Assembly: GCF_020055635.1 (NCBI RefSeq)
Contig: NZ_JAIPUT010000005.1
Coordinates: 93,864 to 157,863 of the forward strand
DNA: 64,000 nt
Direction: 5' to 3'
Source: Marivita sp.
GTDB lineage: Bacteria > Pseudomonadota > Alphaproteobacteria > Rhodobacterales > Rhodobacteraceae
Shown here: positions 8,985-18,236 of the stretch, piece after piece
How positions within the stretch are numbered: position 1 is the stretch's first letter
Layout of the letters: every line of letters starts with the position of its first letter
The notes under the pieces: generated by a model
The model's database searches: none
The model's input: the letters and a program-made list of their open reading frames with translations, nothing else
What the model was told of the DNA's origin: nothing
Program-made: the position numbers and the translations under genes

Positions 8985-9553
8985 TCGGTCCGTGCCGTTT
9001 CCCGGATGGTCTTGCGTCCCGTCACCATCGCCTTGGCCAGCGGAACCTTTGTCAGCCAAGTGTCGAACACAATGCCGGCCACATGCAATGCGACAGAGGC
9101 GATCAGCCACGCGAACGCCGCTTCATGCATCTCTTCGACCCAATCGATGCCGAAAAACCGCATCGTGCCCATCATGTAGCCTGTCACACCCAGGGCGATC
9201 AGCGTCAGCCAGAGGTTGTAGACCATCAGCGCACCCAGCGGGTTGTGCGACAGGTGGATCGGTCTCTGACCTGTCAGGATCGACCGCACATGCGCAACAG
9301 CTGCGACCGGGTTCGGCGGGAAGGCCGAGAACCGAGCAGGGGGTGGGCCGACCAGCCCCCAGAGCAGGCGGATCGCGACGAGGCCCATCGCGGTGTAGCC
9401 GACCCATGCATGGAAGGTGGATTCATCTTCCGAAAAGGCGTTGATCAAGACCGTCAGGGCGACGCCCCAATGGATGAGGCGCACCAGCGGGTCCCAGACG
9501 CGGACCTCGCGGGCGCCAGAGCGCCCGCTGGTGGATGTCACTGTGCCCGCCAT
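8981..9553 (-). CDS. Cytochrome b561-family membrane protein
   Basis: 190 residues with four to five transmembrane helices and haem-ligand-type histidines: RLIHWGVAL near the N-terminus, STFHAWVGYTAMG, SHNPLGALM and VALHVAGI. This is the di-haem b-type cytochrome pattern (Ni-hydrogenase/cyt b561 type) that moves electrons between the membrane pool and a periplasmic partner. The start overlaps the PepSY stop by one base (TGATG), and its stop overlaps the start of the LuxR gene, so the three form one transcript. The electron partner is not identified. Confidence 0.85.
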   Translation of the reverse strand: MAGTVTSTSGRSGAREVRVWDPLVRLIHWGVALTVLINAFSEDESTFHAWVGYTAMGLVAIRLLWGLVGPPPARFSAFPPNPVAAVAHVRSILTGQRPIHLSHNPLGALMVYNLWLTLIALGVTGYMMGTMRFFGIDWVEEMHEAAFAWLIASVALHVAGIVFDTWLTKVPLAKAMVTGRKTIRETARTE

Positions 9554-9810
9554 CACTTGATCTCGAGCTTCATGGGCTTTCCCGTCCGGGCATCGACATA
9601 GACTTCGCCCATCTGGTTGTTGCCGACGAAGTAGACTTCGATCTTGCCGTCTTCCATTTCCGATTTGCGGACTTCGTAGCCCATCTCGGCCAAGGAGGCC
9701 GTCACGGCTTCGACGGTGGTGCCAAGCACCGTATCCATCGAAAGAGTGGCGGCGAAAGCCTGCGTTGCGAACACGGCGGCGGTGAGGGAGGAGAGTATGA
9801 TCTTGCGCAT
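9553..9810 (-). CDS. Small exported PepSY-domain protein
   Basis: 85 residues. A signal peptide (MRKIILSSLTAAVFATQAFA) is followed by a single PepSY-like domain with EVYFVGNNQMGEVYVDARTGK, the usual beta-hairpin of the family. AGGA lies about 9 nt before the ATG. Exported PepSY proteins often partner with b-type cytochromes or regulate enzymes at the membrane. It is the first gene of the operon with the cytochrome b561 and the membrane LuxR regulator, so it may be the periplasmic input component; that role is inferred. Confidence 0.82.
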   Translation of the reverse strand: MRKIILSSLTAAVFATQAFAATLSMDTVLGTTVEAVTASLAEMGYEVRKSEMEDGKIEVYFVGNNQMGEVYVDARTGKPMKLEIK

Positions 9811-10202
9811 TGAGAGGTATCCTTTTCCAATCAGGTGTCTGCGCTCCGGTCATCCGAAGCACGGCCCTGATCTGGCGCATCGACCGCCAAGGCGATATTG
9901 GTCTCAGGCTTGTTTGGCTCGAATAAGCGCCTGCTTAGAGCGCGATTTCGCCGAAGCCACAGGCATGTGTCCCTACACGACGCGCCGGAATGCCCGGCCG
10001 GAACTCTCGAAAACTCGAAACCTCCGGCCGTTTCTGACGTTGCAGGAAATGGGGTCCGGTCCCGAAGGAAAGCCGCATTTTGCGCAACGCGGGTGGCAGG
10101 ATGCGCCGAAGTGATCCGGGTGCGGGCACAGGGGCCTTGGAAACGCTTGCTCCTCTGCGCCAGCTTCCCTACACACGCTTGCAACAATTGTAAGGAGCCG
10201 TG
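9811..10202 (+). other. Intergenic region between PepSY operon and fabB
   Basis: 392 nt separating two divergent transcription units. It holds the AAGGAG ribosome binding site of fabB (10192-10197) and must contain both promoters. Two CGCTTGC heptamers occur just upstream of fabB. I see no convincing gene or RNA structure here. Confidence 0.6.
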
Positions 10203-11432
10203 ATGCGCCGTGTTGTCGTGACAGGATTGGGAATTGTTTCGTCCATCGGGAACAATACCGAAGAAGTGGCCGCGAGCCTGAAGGCGGGCCGGTCCGGAAT
10301 CACCGCAAATGCCGATATGGCAGAGCATGGCTTCCGGTCGCAGGTGGCCGGGTCGCTTGATCTGGACGTGTCCGAGCACGTGGACAAGCGCACGCTGCGC
10401 TTCATGGGGCCGGGGGCGGCCTATGCCCATATCGCGATGGGGCAGGCGATTGCCGATGCCGGGCTGACGCAGGACGATGTGGTGAACCCGATGACCGGTC
10501 TCATTGCCGGGTCGGGTGGGCCGTCGACCAGCGCGATGCTGGCCGCGCACCAGACCGTGCTCAAGACCGGCGGAACCAAGCGGATCGGGCCGTTTGCCGT
10601 GCCCAAGACGATGTCCTCGACGGTGAGCGCGAACCTTGCGACCGCCTACCAGATCAAGGGCATGAACTTTTCGATCACATCGGCCTGTTCGACGTCGCTG
10701 CACTGCATCGGCATGGCGGCGCAGCAGGTGGCTCTTGGCCTTCAGGACGTGATGTTCGCAGGTGGTGGCGAGGAACTGGACTGGACGCTGTCCTGCCTCT
10801 TCGATGCGATGGGCGCGATGTCGTCCAAGTATAACGACACACCCGAAAAGGCGTCGCGGGCCTTTGATGAAGGGCGCGACGGATTCGTGATCTCGGGCGG
10901 CGGCGCGATGGTGGTTCTCGAACCGCTGGAGCGGGCCTTGGCGCGCGGTGCCACGATCTATGCCGAAGTCACCGGGTTCTCGGCCACATCCGACGGGGCC
11001 GACATGGTCGCGCCGTCTGGCGAAGGTGGCGAACGGGCGATGCGCGGCGCATTGAGAACACTCCCGGATGGCCGCCGCGTGAGCTATATCAACGCCCATG
11101 GCACCTCGACGCCGGTGGGGGACGTGGGCGAAATCGAAGCGGTCCGCCGCGTCTTTGGCGAGGGCGACACGCCGCCTGTCAGTTCGACGAAATCCATGAC
11201 CGGGCACAGCCAGGGCGCCACAGGTGCACAAGAGGCGATCTATTGCCTGCTCGCGCTGCGCGATGATTTCATCATCCCGTCGATCAACGTGGAAACGCTG
11301 GACCCGGCGCTCAAACCCGAAGAGATTGCAACCAGCCTTGTCGAAAACGCCGGGCTGGACACGGTGATGACCAATTCCTTCGGGTTTGGCGGCACCAACG
11401 GATCGATGTTGTTGTCGAAATATATGGATTGA
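10203..11432 (+). CDS. fabB: 3-oxoacyl-ACP synthase I FabB
   Basis: 409 residues. Beta-ketoacyl-ACP synthase that elongates cis-3-decenoyl-ACP from FabA. The Cys-His-His active site is visible: [22 protein letters not shown] and [11 protein letters not shown], plus the C-terminal [11 protein letters not shown] loop. AAGGAG sits 5 nt before ATG 10203; a GTG immediately upstream (10200) is a poorer choice. Two bases separate its stop from fabI, so the pair is one operon. Confidence 0.95.
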   Translation: MRRVVVTGLGIVSSIGNNTEEVAASLKAGRSGITANADMAEHGFRSQVAGSLDLDVSEHVDKRTLRFMGPGAAYAHIAMGQAIADAGLTQDDVVNPMTGLIAGSGGPSTSAMLAAHQTVLKTGGTKRIGPFAVPKTMSSTVSANLATAYQIKGMNFSITSACSTSLHCIGMAAQQVALGLQDVMFAGGGEELDWTLSCLFDAMGAMSSKYNDTPEKASRAFDEGRDGFVISGGGAMVVLEPLERALARGATIYAEVTGFSATSDGADMVAPSGEGGERAMRGALRTLPDGRRVSYINAHGTSTPVGDVGEIEAVRRVFGEGDTPPVSSTKSMTGHSQGATGAQEAIYCLLALRDDFIIPSINVETLDPALKPEEIATSLVENAGLDTVMTNSFGFGGTNGSMLLSKYMD

Positions 11433-11434
11433 AC

Positions 11435-12226
11435 ATGGCAGGACAATTGCAGGGCAAGCGCGGCCTCATCATGGGTGTCGCGAACGAACGCTCCATCGCG
11501 TGGGGAATTGCCAAGGCGATGGCAGAGGCCGGGGCAGAGCTTGCCTTCACGTACCAGGGCGACGCATTCGGTAAACGGCTGGAACCCCTGGCGGCCAGTG
11601 TCGGGTCGGATTTCATGGTCGATGTGGATGTCACCGACGATGCGTCACTTGATACCGCCTTCGACCAGCTGGGCGCGCGCTGGCCGACGATCGATTTCCT
11701 TGTCCACGCGATCGCCTTTTCCGACAAGTCGGAATTGCAGGGCCGCATCCTCAACACCAGCCGGGCCAACTTCAAGACGTCGCTCGATATCTCTGCCTAC
11801 AGCTTCATCGACGTGGCGCGGCGCGCGCATCCCCTGATGGTCGAAAACGGCGGTACGCTGCTGACCCTGACCTATATGGGATCCACCCGAGTGACGCCGA
11901 ATTACAACGTGATGGGGGTGGCAAAAGCCGCGCTCGAAGCTTCGGTGCGCTACCTTGCCAACGACCTGGGGCCCGAGGCCATCCGCGTGAACGCCATCAG
12001 CCCCGGACCGATGAAAACCCTGGCCGGTGCGGCTATCGGCGGCGCGCGGAAGACCTACAAGCACACCGACCAGAACGCCCCCTTGCGGTCGAACGCGTCA
12101 CTTGAGGCAGTGGGCGGCACCGCCGTCTATCTTGCCTCTGATGCGGGCGCGTGCACCACCGGCGAGATCATCCGCGTCGATGGCGGGTTCCACGTTCTGG
12201 GCATGCCGCAATACGAGCATCTGTAA
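11435..12226 (+). CDS. fabI: Enoyl-ACP reductase FabI (NADH)
   Basis: 263 residues, an atypical short-chain dehydrogenase that reduces trans-2-enoyl-ACP in the last step of each elongation cycle. The N-terminal nucleotide-binding GLIMGVANERSIAWGIAKA and the catalytic Tyr-x6-Lys signature (NYNVMGVAKAALE, with TYMGS upstream) are both present. It starts 2 nt after fabB, with the next in-frame TTG (11429) overlapping fabB rejected in favour of ATG. This completes a fabA-fabB-fabI set interrupted by an opposed module. Confidence 0.95.
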   Translation: MAGQLQGKRGLIMGVANERSIAWGIAKAMAEAGAELAFTYQGDAFGKRLEPLAASVGSDFMVDVDVTDDASLDTAFDQLGARWPTIDFLVHAIAFSDKSELQGRILNTSRANFKTSLDISAYSFIDVARRAHPLMVENGGTLLTLTYMGSTRVTPNYNVMGVAKAALEASVRYLANDLGPEAIRVNAISPGPMKTLAGAAIGGARKTYKHTDQNAPLRSNASLEAVGGTAVYLASDAGACTTGEIIRVDGGFHVLGMPQYEHL

Positions 12227-12298
12227 CCGCTTGGCGGCGCAACCACGCGCACGACCCGGATAGGTGAGGCCGGGATCGCACGTCAGGATTTTTCGCGA

Positions 12299-12787
12299 TC
12301 AGGCGTTTCGATTGTAGTTCTTGTTCTTCCCGTCGAACCACGTGAATGAATACGAGTCGTTCCCGGCGCCATCCCCGCCACTGTGGCCGCCAACGCCGAA
12401 GATCCGCAGGTCGTCGCCCTGCCAGTCGAAAAAGACCGTCCGGTTGGCCGCCTTTTGCGTCTGGTGGTAAATCTGGCAGCCATGCACCGTTTCAGGACGA
12501 TCACCATGTGGGCCCTGGGCCAAAATGGCGAAGAAGCGGTCGGCATACTCGTCACACTCGGCCTTGAACTTCGGATGCGGAGTCGTTGTCCCTTCTGGGC
12601 AGATCAACACGATCTTGGCATTCGGCCTGGCGCTTTTCGCCGCCGCCTCCGCTGCCGCCGTGGCATTTTCGCGACTGACATGCTGCGCCTTGGTGATCTT
12701 CTTGATGGGCTGCGTATTTGCGCAAAGTGCACAGATATCGCCCGTCAACGCATAGGCGCCGCATCCTTCGACCAGACATTGTCCCAT
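12299..12787 (-). CDS. Hypothetical protein with N-terminal four-cysteine motif
   Basis: 162 residues from ATG 12787, preceded by GGAGAG. The first ~25 residues carry four cysteines (CLVEGCGAYALTGDICALC), resembling a short zinc ribbon. A mixed Ala/Lys-rich helix and a domain with ICPEGTTTPHPKFKAECDEY and a C-terminal Gly/Asn/aromatic-rich tail follow. No signal peptide is present. I do not recognise the family. It is convergent with fabI and divergent from the reductase gene at 12987. Confidence 0.7.
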   Translation of the reverse strand: MGQCLVEGCGAYALTGDICALCANTQPIKKITKAQHVSRENATAAAEAAAKSARPNAKIVLICPEGTTTPHPKFKAECDEYADRFFAILAQGPHGDRPETVHGCQIYHQTQKAANRTVFFDWQGDDLRIFGVGGHSGGDGAGNDSYSFTWFDGKNKNYNRNA

Positions 12788-12986
12788 CTGTTTCTCTCCA
12801 GTTGAAATTGATTTGCAGAAAACCTCTGTGGAAGACCTTGACGCTACGTCAAAAGACGATTCCGGGCAAGGAACTCGCTGGACCGATGCCCTTGCACCTT
12901 TGCTCCGCGATCCGTCCGATCCCTCCGGCACCGGCGGAACCCTGCCATCCGGCACACGTTGACCGGCCGAGGGAGACATCTGTCGA

Positions 12987-13661
12987 ATGACGTACACACT
13001 GACATTGCAAAGCATCGAACCCGTAACCCACGACACGCATCACCTGGTTTTCAACAAGCCGTCCGGATACACCTACGAACCCGGTCAGGCGTGCGAATTC
13101 GCCTTGGCGCGAAAGGGATGGGAGGACGAACAGCGCCCATTCACCTTTACCGGGCTGCCCACCGATCCGACCCTCGAATTCGTCATCAAGTCCTATCCCG
13201 ACCATCATGGCGTGACCGATCAGATCGCGGATTTGCAGCTGACCGACCAGGTGGAAATCGGTGAGGCCTGGGGCGCCATCGAAGACAGGGGACCGGGCAT
13301 CTTCATCGCGGGCGGCGCCGGCGTCACGCCGTTCATCGCCATCCTGAAGCGCCGCTTGCAGACGCATGGATCCCTGGGCGGTTCTCAGCTGGTGTTTTCC
13401 AACAAGACCGAACAGGACATCATCCTGCGCGACACCTTCACGTCGATGCCGGGGCTGACCTGCCATTTCTTGGTCACGGATGATCCCGAAAGCGAATTTG
13501 CCCATGCCCGGATCGACAAGGATTACCTCAAGGAAATCGTCGCCGGCACCAAGGGCCCGATCTACATCTGCGGACCGAAGCCGATGGTGAAGGATATCCA
13601 GAGCGCCTTGATTTCTCTGGGGATCGAGGACAAGCGCCTGGTCACCGAGGATCTTGGCTGA
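12987..13661 (+). CDS. Flavodoxin/ferredoxin reductase-like FAD-NAD(P) oxidoreductase
   Basis: 224 residues with the ferredoxin-NADP reductase fold. RPFTFTGLPTD is the flavin-binding RxYS-type motif, GGAGVTPFIAILKRR the pyridine-nucleotide loop, and ICGPKPMV the C-terminal CGxxxM signature. It lacks an iron-sulfur domain, so it probably passes electrons between NAD(P)H and a separate carrier. No partner gene is adjacent. Two small palindromes follow the stop and may end the transcript. Confidence 0.85.
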   Translation: MTYTLTLQSIEPVTHDTHHLVFNKPSGYTYEPGQACEFALARKGWEDEQRPFTFTGLPTDPTLEFVIKSYPDHHGVTDQIADLQLTDQVEIGEAWGAIEDRGPGIFIAGGAGVTPFIAILKRRLQTHGSLGGSQLVFSNKTEQDIILRDTFTSMPGLTCHFLVTDDPESEFAHARIDKDYLKEIVAGTKGPIYICGPKPMVKDIQSALISLGIEDKRLVTEDLG

Positions 13662-13670
13662 AGCGGGACG

Positions 13671-13702
13671 CTGACGCTTCGTCAGGCTGCGCAACGTTGC
13701 GC
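13671..13702 (+). terminator. Paired palindromes after the reductase gene, possible terminator
   Basis: CTGACG-CTT-CGTCAG (13671-13685) is followed by the perfect palindrome GCGCAACGTTGCGC (13689-13702). Both can form hairpins. There is no T tract, so termination is only suggested by position, 9 nt after the stop. Confidence 0.4.
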
Positions 13703-13807
13703 TTATATGCTTGGAAACCGCCGCTTTTAGGTTGAAAAAATTTATTTTTGCGACAATTCATCTGTGCGTGGTGGGCGGGAGCCCCGTGGCAGACAGATGG
13801 CTTGTTG

Positions 13808-14830
13808 ATGGACAGAGACGTTTCATTTCATCCCGGGGATATCAGCGATCAGGACGCGACCGCGATCTTCAGTGCCTCGAAGGTTGCAATGGTCCTGACC
13901 AATCCGCGCCTGCCCGACAACCCGATCGTCTACGTCAACCGCGCCTTCCAGAACCTGACCGGTTACACGTCGGATATGGCACTTGGCCGCAATTGCCGCT
14001 TCCTGCAATGCGACCAGACATCCGAGGCCAAGGTCGCCGATCTGCGCAACGCGGTTGCGCAGGGCGAAGAACATTCGACCGTCCTTCTGAACGCGCGCGC
14101 CAACGGCGAACAGTATCTCAACGCGCTTCTGATCGCGCCGATCCATGACGACGAAGGAGATCTCGTCTATTTCGTCGGCCTGCAGAGCGAAGTCGCCCAG
14201 GATCATCAGGCCGAACGGCTTGAGCAGTTCGAGACCGTGATGGCGGAAATTCAGCACAGGGTCAAAAACCACCTGTCGATGATCCTCGGTCTGATCCGCA
14301 TGAAGGCCCGCCGAAGCGACGATCCGAACGAATTCAAGGATCTGTCACGTCGTGTCGAAAGCCTTCAATTGCTCTACGAGGAAATGTCCGGAGCCACGCT
14401 CGAGCGCAATGACGGCAAGATCAAGCTGGGCGCCTATCTTGGCCGCGTCGCCAATGCGATTGCGTATCTGGATTCGCGGCCGGGTGTCCGCATGAACATC
14501 TATGTCGAACCGCTCATGGTGGACACGGAAACCGCCGTGCGGATAGGTCTGATCCTGTCCGAGGTTCTGACCAATGCGATGCAGCATGCCTTCCGCGAGC
14601 AGAAATCCGGGCTGGTCGAATTGCGGGTCTCACGCACCGACAATGGCGGCATGCGCGCCATCGTCAGCGATGACGGGGTCGGCATTCCCGAAGACGTCAC
14701 CTGGCCAAATTCCGAAAGCCTGGGCGGCCGGATCGTTCAGGGCCTGTGCGAGGGCCTGCAAGCCAGCCTCCAGGTCACACGCGGCGCAGTCGGAACCATC
14801 GTCATGATGGACGTGCCGATGGCCGAGTGA
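13808..14830 (+). CDS. LOV-domain blue-light sensor histidine kinase (HisKA_2/HWE type)
   Basis: 340 residues from ATG 13808. The N-terminal PAS/LOV domain (~15-128) has the canonical flavin-adduct motif GRNCRFLQ with Cys63, so it should bind FMN and react to blue light. The kinase part begins with the phosphoacceptor box EIQHRVKNHL (His150) of the HisKA_2/HWE class and has the HATPase motifs LSEVLTNAMQHAF and DDGVGIPEDV. It is cytoplasmic, with no transmembrane segment. No response regulator is adjacent, so its target lies elsewhere. An upstream in-frame ATG at 13748 is possible but adds a non-conserved extension. Confidence 0.9.
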   Translation: MDRDVSFHPGDISDQDATAIFSASKVAMVLTNPRLPDNPIVYVNRAFQNLTGYTSDMALGRNCRFLQCDQTSEAKVADLRNAVAQGEEHSTVLLNARANGEQYLNALLIAPIHDDEGDLVYFVGLQSEVAQDHQAERLEQFETVMAEIQHRVKNHLSMILGLIRMKARRSDDPNEFKDLSRRVESLQLLYEEMSGATLERNDGKIKLGAYLGRVANAIAYLDSRPGVRMNIYVEPLMVDTETAVRIGLILSEVLTNAMQHAFREQKSGLVELRVSRTDNGGMRAIVSDDGVGIPEDVTWPNSESLGGRIVQGLCEGLQASLQVTRGAVGTIVMMDVPMAE

Positions 14831-14877
14831 CCGGCACCTGCCCGCAGCTCAGCGCGCGCGCTCCGGGGCCTCTTCCA

Positions 14878-15744
14878 CTAGAACCACTGGCCCGGTTCCA
14901 TCAAGCCAAGATCCAGCAACTGGCGCGAATGCCATTCGAAAGCCACCGAATTGTGCCAGCGGAAGGTTTCGATCTCGAAGGCCGAGCCGGGATTGCGCTT
15001 GAGCGCCTTTGCGGTGCGGAACGACACGATGGACGCCGTCAGGTTATGGTGCCACGGGCAGGCATATGTGTTGAATTCTTCATCGTTGAACGTGTGATCC
15101 GAACGCAGTTTCAAACCGGGAGCCGCGCGGAACAGGGCAATGCGGTCGATCTTGCGGCGTTCCGGCGGCACGTGTTCCTCGTAGCGCCAGCGCAGCCCAC
15201 CGAAGAAATCAAGCTGCCGTTCCTTGGGATGGTTGGTCGTCGGATCGGGCCGGCCAAGCGCGTAATAGCCCGACCGGTCGAGATACGCCTCCTCGAGGCA
15301 GACCGCATCGGGATAGGTGTCGAGATCGCTGGCATAGAGGTCCACCGCGTAACACAGCATCGCGTCTCGGCGCTCCTCGGTGTGGAACGCAAGCAGTTCC
15401 CCGATCGTGCGCGTCTCGCAGAACGGAAAGAACAGGTATTCGGCGTTGTAGCAGACATACATCCAGACGCCCGGCGCCTTGGCGATCACGGCGTTGACGA
15501 TCTCTTCGCGGTTTCCATCTCGCGCGATATGCGCATCCACGCGCAGCACGCAGTCCTCGACATCCGGGGCCAGATCGAATTCCGGCGCCATGAAGACGAT
15601 CACCGACGTGAAGCCAAGCTGCAGGTTGTGCCGCAGGGTCGAGTCGATTTCGACCGCGTCTTCTGCGAAGACAAGCGCAACCGGCCCCTTGGCGACAGCG
15701 TCGGGGGCTCTGGAAAGAAGATCGTTGATGCCTGCATAGCGCAT
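14878..15744 (-). CDS. Glycosyltransferase family 2-like protein, function unknown
   Basis: 288 residues from ATG 15744 with AGAGG upstream. The sequence has features of the small GT-A-like group found in Rhodobacteraceae (VDAHIARDGNREEIVNAVIAK, then YNAEYLFFPFCETRTIGELL), but no clean DxD motif pair can be assigned; DLYASDLDTYPDA is a candidate. No signal peptide or membrane helix is evident. It is divergent from miaB (113 nt) and convergent with the LOV kinase. Both acceptor and donor are unknown. Confidence 0.65.
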   Translation of the reverse strand: MRYAGINDLLSRAPDAVAKGPVALVFAEDAVEIDSTLRHNLQLGFTSVIVFMAPEFDLAPDVEDCVLRVDAHIARDGNREEIVNAVIAKAPGVWMYVCYNAEYLFFPFCETRTIGELLAFHTEERRDAMLCYAVDLYASDLDTYPDAVCLEEAYLDRSGYYALGRPDPTTNHPKERQLDFFGGLRWRYEEHVPPERRKIDRIALFRAAPGLKLRSDHTFNDEEFNTYACPWHHNLTASIVSFRTAKALKRNPGSAFEIETFRWHNSVAFEWHSRQLLDLGLMEPGQWF

Positions 15745-15857
15745 GAGCGGACCTCTGCGGGATTTCACACCAGAATCGATGAAAAAAGCGTGCATTGCAA
15801 GACAGGGGTGACATGCGCTATCGCCACGCCCTGAACCCCGCCCCGGAGGATTGGCCC

Positions 15858-17180
15858 ATGTCCGAACCGAAGAAGCTCTATATCAAGACCTATGGCTGTC
15901 AGATGAACGTCTATGACAGCGAACGCATGGCCGAGGCGCTGGGCGGGCAGGGCTATGTCGAAACGCAGTCTCCGGACGATGCCGACATGATCCTGCTCAA
16001 CACCTGCCACATCCGCGAAAAGGCCGCCGAAAAGGTTTATTCCGAACTTGGCCGCTACAAGGGGCTCAAGGCCGAAAGGCCCGACCTCAAGATCGGTGTC
16101 GCGGGCTGCGTTGCGCAGGCCGAGGGGCAGGAGATCATGCGCCGTCAGCCGATGGTCGATCTCGTGGTCGGCCCGCAAAGCTATCACCGCCTGCCCGAGC
16201 TTGAGGCCAGGACGCGCAAGGGCGAAAAGGCGCTCGATACGGATTTTCCCGAAGAGGACAAGTTCGAGGTTCTCAAGAACCGCCCCAAGGCGAAACGCGG
16301 CCCCACCGCGTTCCTCACCGTGCAGGAAGGCTGCGACAAGTTCTGCGCCTTCTGCGTCGTGCCTTACACGCGCGGCGCCGAGGTCAGCCGTCCTGCCGAC
16401 CGCATCCTTACCGAGGCGCGCGATCTGGTCGATCGTGGCGTGCGCGAGATCACGCTGCTGGGCCAGAATGTCAACGCCTATCACGGGGCCGGAGAGGGCG
16501 GTGACTGGTCGCTCGCCCGCCTGATCTGGGCGCTCAACGACATCGACGGGCTGAAGCGCATCCGCTTCACCACCAGCCATCCCAACGACATGACCGACGA
16601 CCTGATCGAGGCGCATGGCACCTGCCCGAAACTGATGCCTTACCTGCATTTGCCCGTGCAATCCGGCTCGGACCGCATCCTGAAACGGATGAACCGCCAG
16701 CATACGGCGGAAAGCTACATGAAGATCATCGAGAAACTGCGCGCGGCGCGCCCCGATCTGCTGCTGTCGGGCGACTTCATCGTCGGTTTTCCCGAAGAGA
16801 CTGAAGAAGATTTCCAGGCCACGCTCGATATCATCCGCGCCTCAAATTACGGCTACGCCTACAGCTTCAAGTACTCCACCCGCCCCGGCACCCCGGCAGC
16901 TGAACGCGACCAGCTTTCCGAAGACGTCAAGGATGACCGCCTGCAACGCCTGCAAGCGCTGATCACCGAACAGCAGAAGGCGGCCCAGGACGCGATGGTC
17001 GGCCAAGAGGTCGGCGTGCTGTTCGAAAAGCCGGGTCGCCTGCCGGGCCAGATGGTCGGCAAGTCCGATCACCTGCACGCGGTCCACGTGCAGGCCGACG
17101 GGGTGAAGGCCGGTGATCTGCGCCGGGTGCGGATCGTCGCTTCGGGGCGTAACTCGCTTGGTGGAGAATTGGTCGTCTGA
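15858..17180 (+). CDS. miaB: tRNA-2-methylthio-N6-dimethylallyladenosine synthase MiaB
   Basis: 440 residues. A radical-SAM methylthiotransferase that modifies A37 of tRNAs reading UNN codons. The N-terminal UPF0004 domain carries three cluster cysteines (Cys14 in CQMNVYDS, Cys50, Cys84). The radical-SAM motif is CDKFCAFC (Cys159, 163, 166), and a TRAM RNA-binding domain ends the protein. GGAGGA 7 nt before ATG 15858 fixes the start. It is the first gene of a plus-strand run toward phoH-ybeY-corC-lnt. Confidence 0.95.
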   Translation: MSEPKKLYIKTYGCQMNVYDSERMAEALGGQGYVETQSPDDADMILLNTCHIREKAAEKVYSELGRYKGLKAERPDLKIGVAGCVAQAEGQEIMRRQPMVDLVVGPQSYHRLPELEARTRKGEKALDTDFPEEDKFEVLKNRPKAKRGPTAFLTVQEGCDKFCAFCVVPYTRGAEVSRPADRILTEARDLVDRGVREITLLGQNVNAYHGAGEGGDWSLARLIWALNDIDGLKRIRFTTSHPNDMTDDLIEAHGTCPKLMPYLHLPVQSGSDRILKRMNRQHTAESYMKIIEKLRAARPDLLLSGDFIVGFPEETEEDFQATLDIIRASNYGYAYSFKYSTRPGTPAAERDQLSEDVKDDRLQRLQALITEQQKAAQDAMVGQEVGVLFEKPGRLPGQMVGKSDHLHAVHVQADGVKAGDLRRVRIVASGRNSLGGELVV

Positions 17181-17313
17181 CACAGCAGATGTGCTTTTAC
17201 CGCGACATGTTGCGGTTGGCTCTTCCCTGAACCGCAGTCTCTGGTAGTATTCTCTTGAATCAGCCCCACCAACCATGGTGGTGACGGGCATCGTGGTAAC
17301 GAGGGATATGGCA

Positions 17314-17844
17314 ATGAAGACGCGGATCTCTGCCTGGATCATAGGGTTCGCCCTGGCGGCGCCACAGATTGCCGTGGCCCAGCAAGGCGAACAGTATATT
17401 CCGGGCATCTGGATCGATCCGGACGGGTGCGAACACTGGGTCATGGATGACGGTGTCGAAGGCTACATGAGTCCGCATCTGCGCCGCGACGGCACACCGG
17501 TCTGCCATCAGATCAGCCGTTGTGCCGTGGTCCCCACCGACACGATGTTCGCCACCGGCAGCGCGCGGATCTCGTCCGCCGGCGCCGCCGGGCTGCAAAG
17601 CTTCTTTGCCTCGCATCCGGCCAATGGCTTCGTCATCGAGGGCCACACCGATTCCCGCGCCTCCGAACGGTCGAACCTCGCGCTGAGCGAACGGCGCGCC
17701 GACGCGGTGGCGCGGATCGCCCGGCAGGTCGGGGCGCGGGTCTACGCGATCCGGGGCTTCGGCGAAAGCCGCCCGCTGGCGGACAACACGACGGCGGGCG
17801 GCATGGCCAAGAACCGTCGGGTCGAAATCCTGTGCATGCGGTGA
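17314..17844 (+). CDS. OmpA-family protein with GIWIDPDGC module
   Basis: 176 residues from ATG 17314 (GAGGG 8 nt upstream). A signal peptide ending near AVA (~22) is followed by a 34-residue module GIWIDPDGCEHWVMDDG... (31-64) and then an OmpA C-terminal domain (~68-176) with the peptidoglycan-binding residues of EGHTDSRASERSNLALSERR and NRRVEI. It should anchor the outer envelope to peptidoglycan. The small N-terminal module is repeated in the lipoprotein encoded just downstream. Confidence 0.88.
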   Translation: MKTRISAWIIGFALAAPQIAVAQQGEQYIPGIWIDPDGCEHWVMDDGVEGYMSPHLRRDGTPVCHQISRCAVVPTDTMFATGSARISSAGAAGLQSFFASHPANGFVIEGHTDSRASERSNLALSERRADAVARIARQVGARVYAIRGFGESRPLADNTTAGGMAKNRRVEILCMR

Positions 17845-17851
17845 GGGGCAA

Positions 17852-18160
17852 ATGATGCGACGCAAAATTTCTGTGCTGGGCCTGATTGCCGCAATGACCC
17901 TGTCGGCCTGTGCCGTGGGGCCCGACAAGACCCGGGATCGCGGCTTCGACAGCAAATCCCTGAGCGAGTTGCAGGCGGGCATCTGGATCGACCCGAACGG
18001 CTGCGACCACTGGATCATCGACGACGGCGTCGAAGGCTACCTGTCCCAGCGCCTCGACCGCAGCGGCAAGCCGGTGTGCTCGGGTACGCCGCAGCGGGGC
18101 AGTTCAACACTTGGTGATTTCAAGGGCAGCAGCACGGGTTTGCTCGGGGATCCGCTTTGA
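17852..18160 (+). CDS. Small lipoprotein sharing the GIWIDPxGC module
   Basis: 102 residues. A lipobox (TLSAC, Cys20) is followed by GIWIDPNGCDHWIIDDG...PVC (~43-76), nearly the same as residues 31-64 of the OmpA protein 8 nt upstream. The rest is a low-complexity Ser/Gly tail. GAGGGG precedes two adjacent ATGs (17852 and 17855), either of which could be used. The pair looks like a duplication of one small extracytoplasmic domain onto two anchors. Function is unknown; the conserved Cys, His and Trp could mean a metal or disulfide site. Confidence 0.8.
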   Translation: MMRRKISVLGLIAAMTLSACAVGPDKTRDRGFDSKSLSELQAGIWIDPNGCDHWIIDDGVEGYLSQRLDRSGKPVCSGTPQRGSSTLGDFKGSSTGLLGDPL

Positions 18161-18236
18161 TTTTCGCGGGGCACCGCTTGCACTGGGCTGTGGAACTTGC
18201 CACCTTCAACCAGCGACCCATGCACCGGAGACCCGC

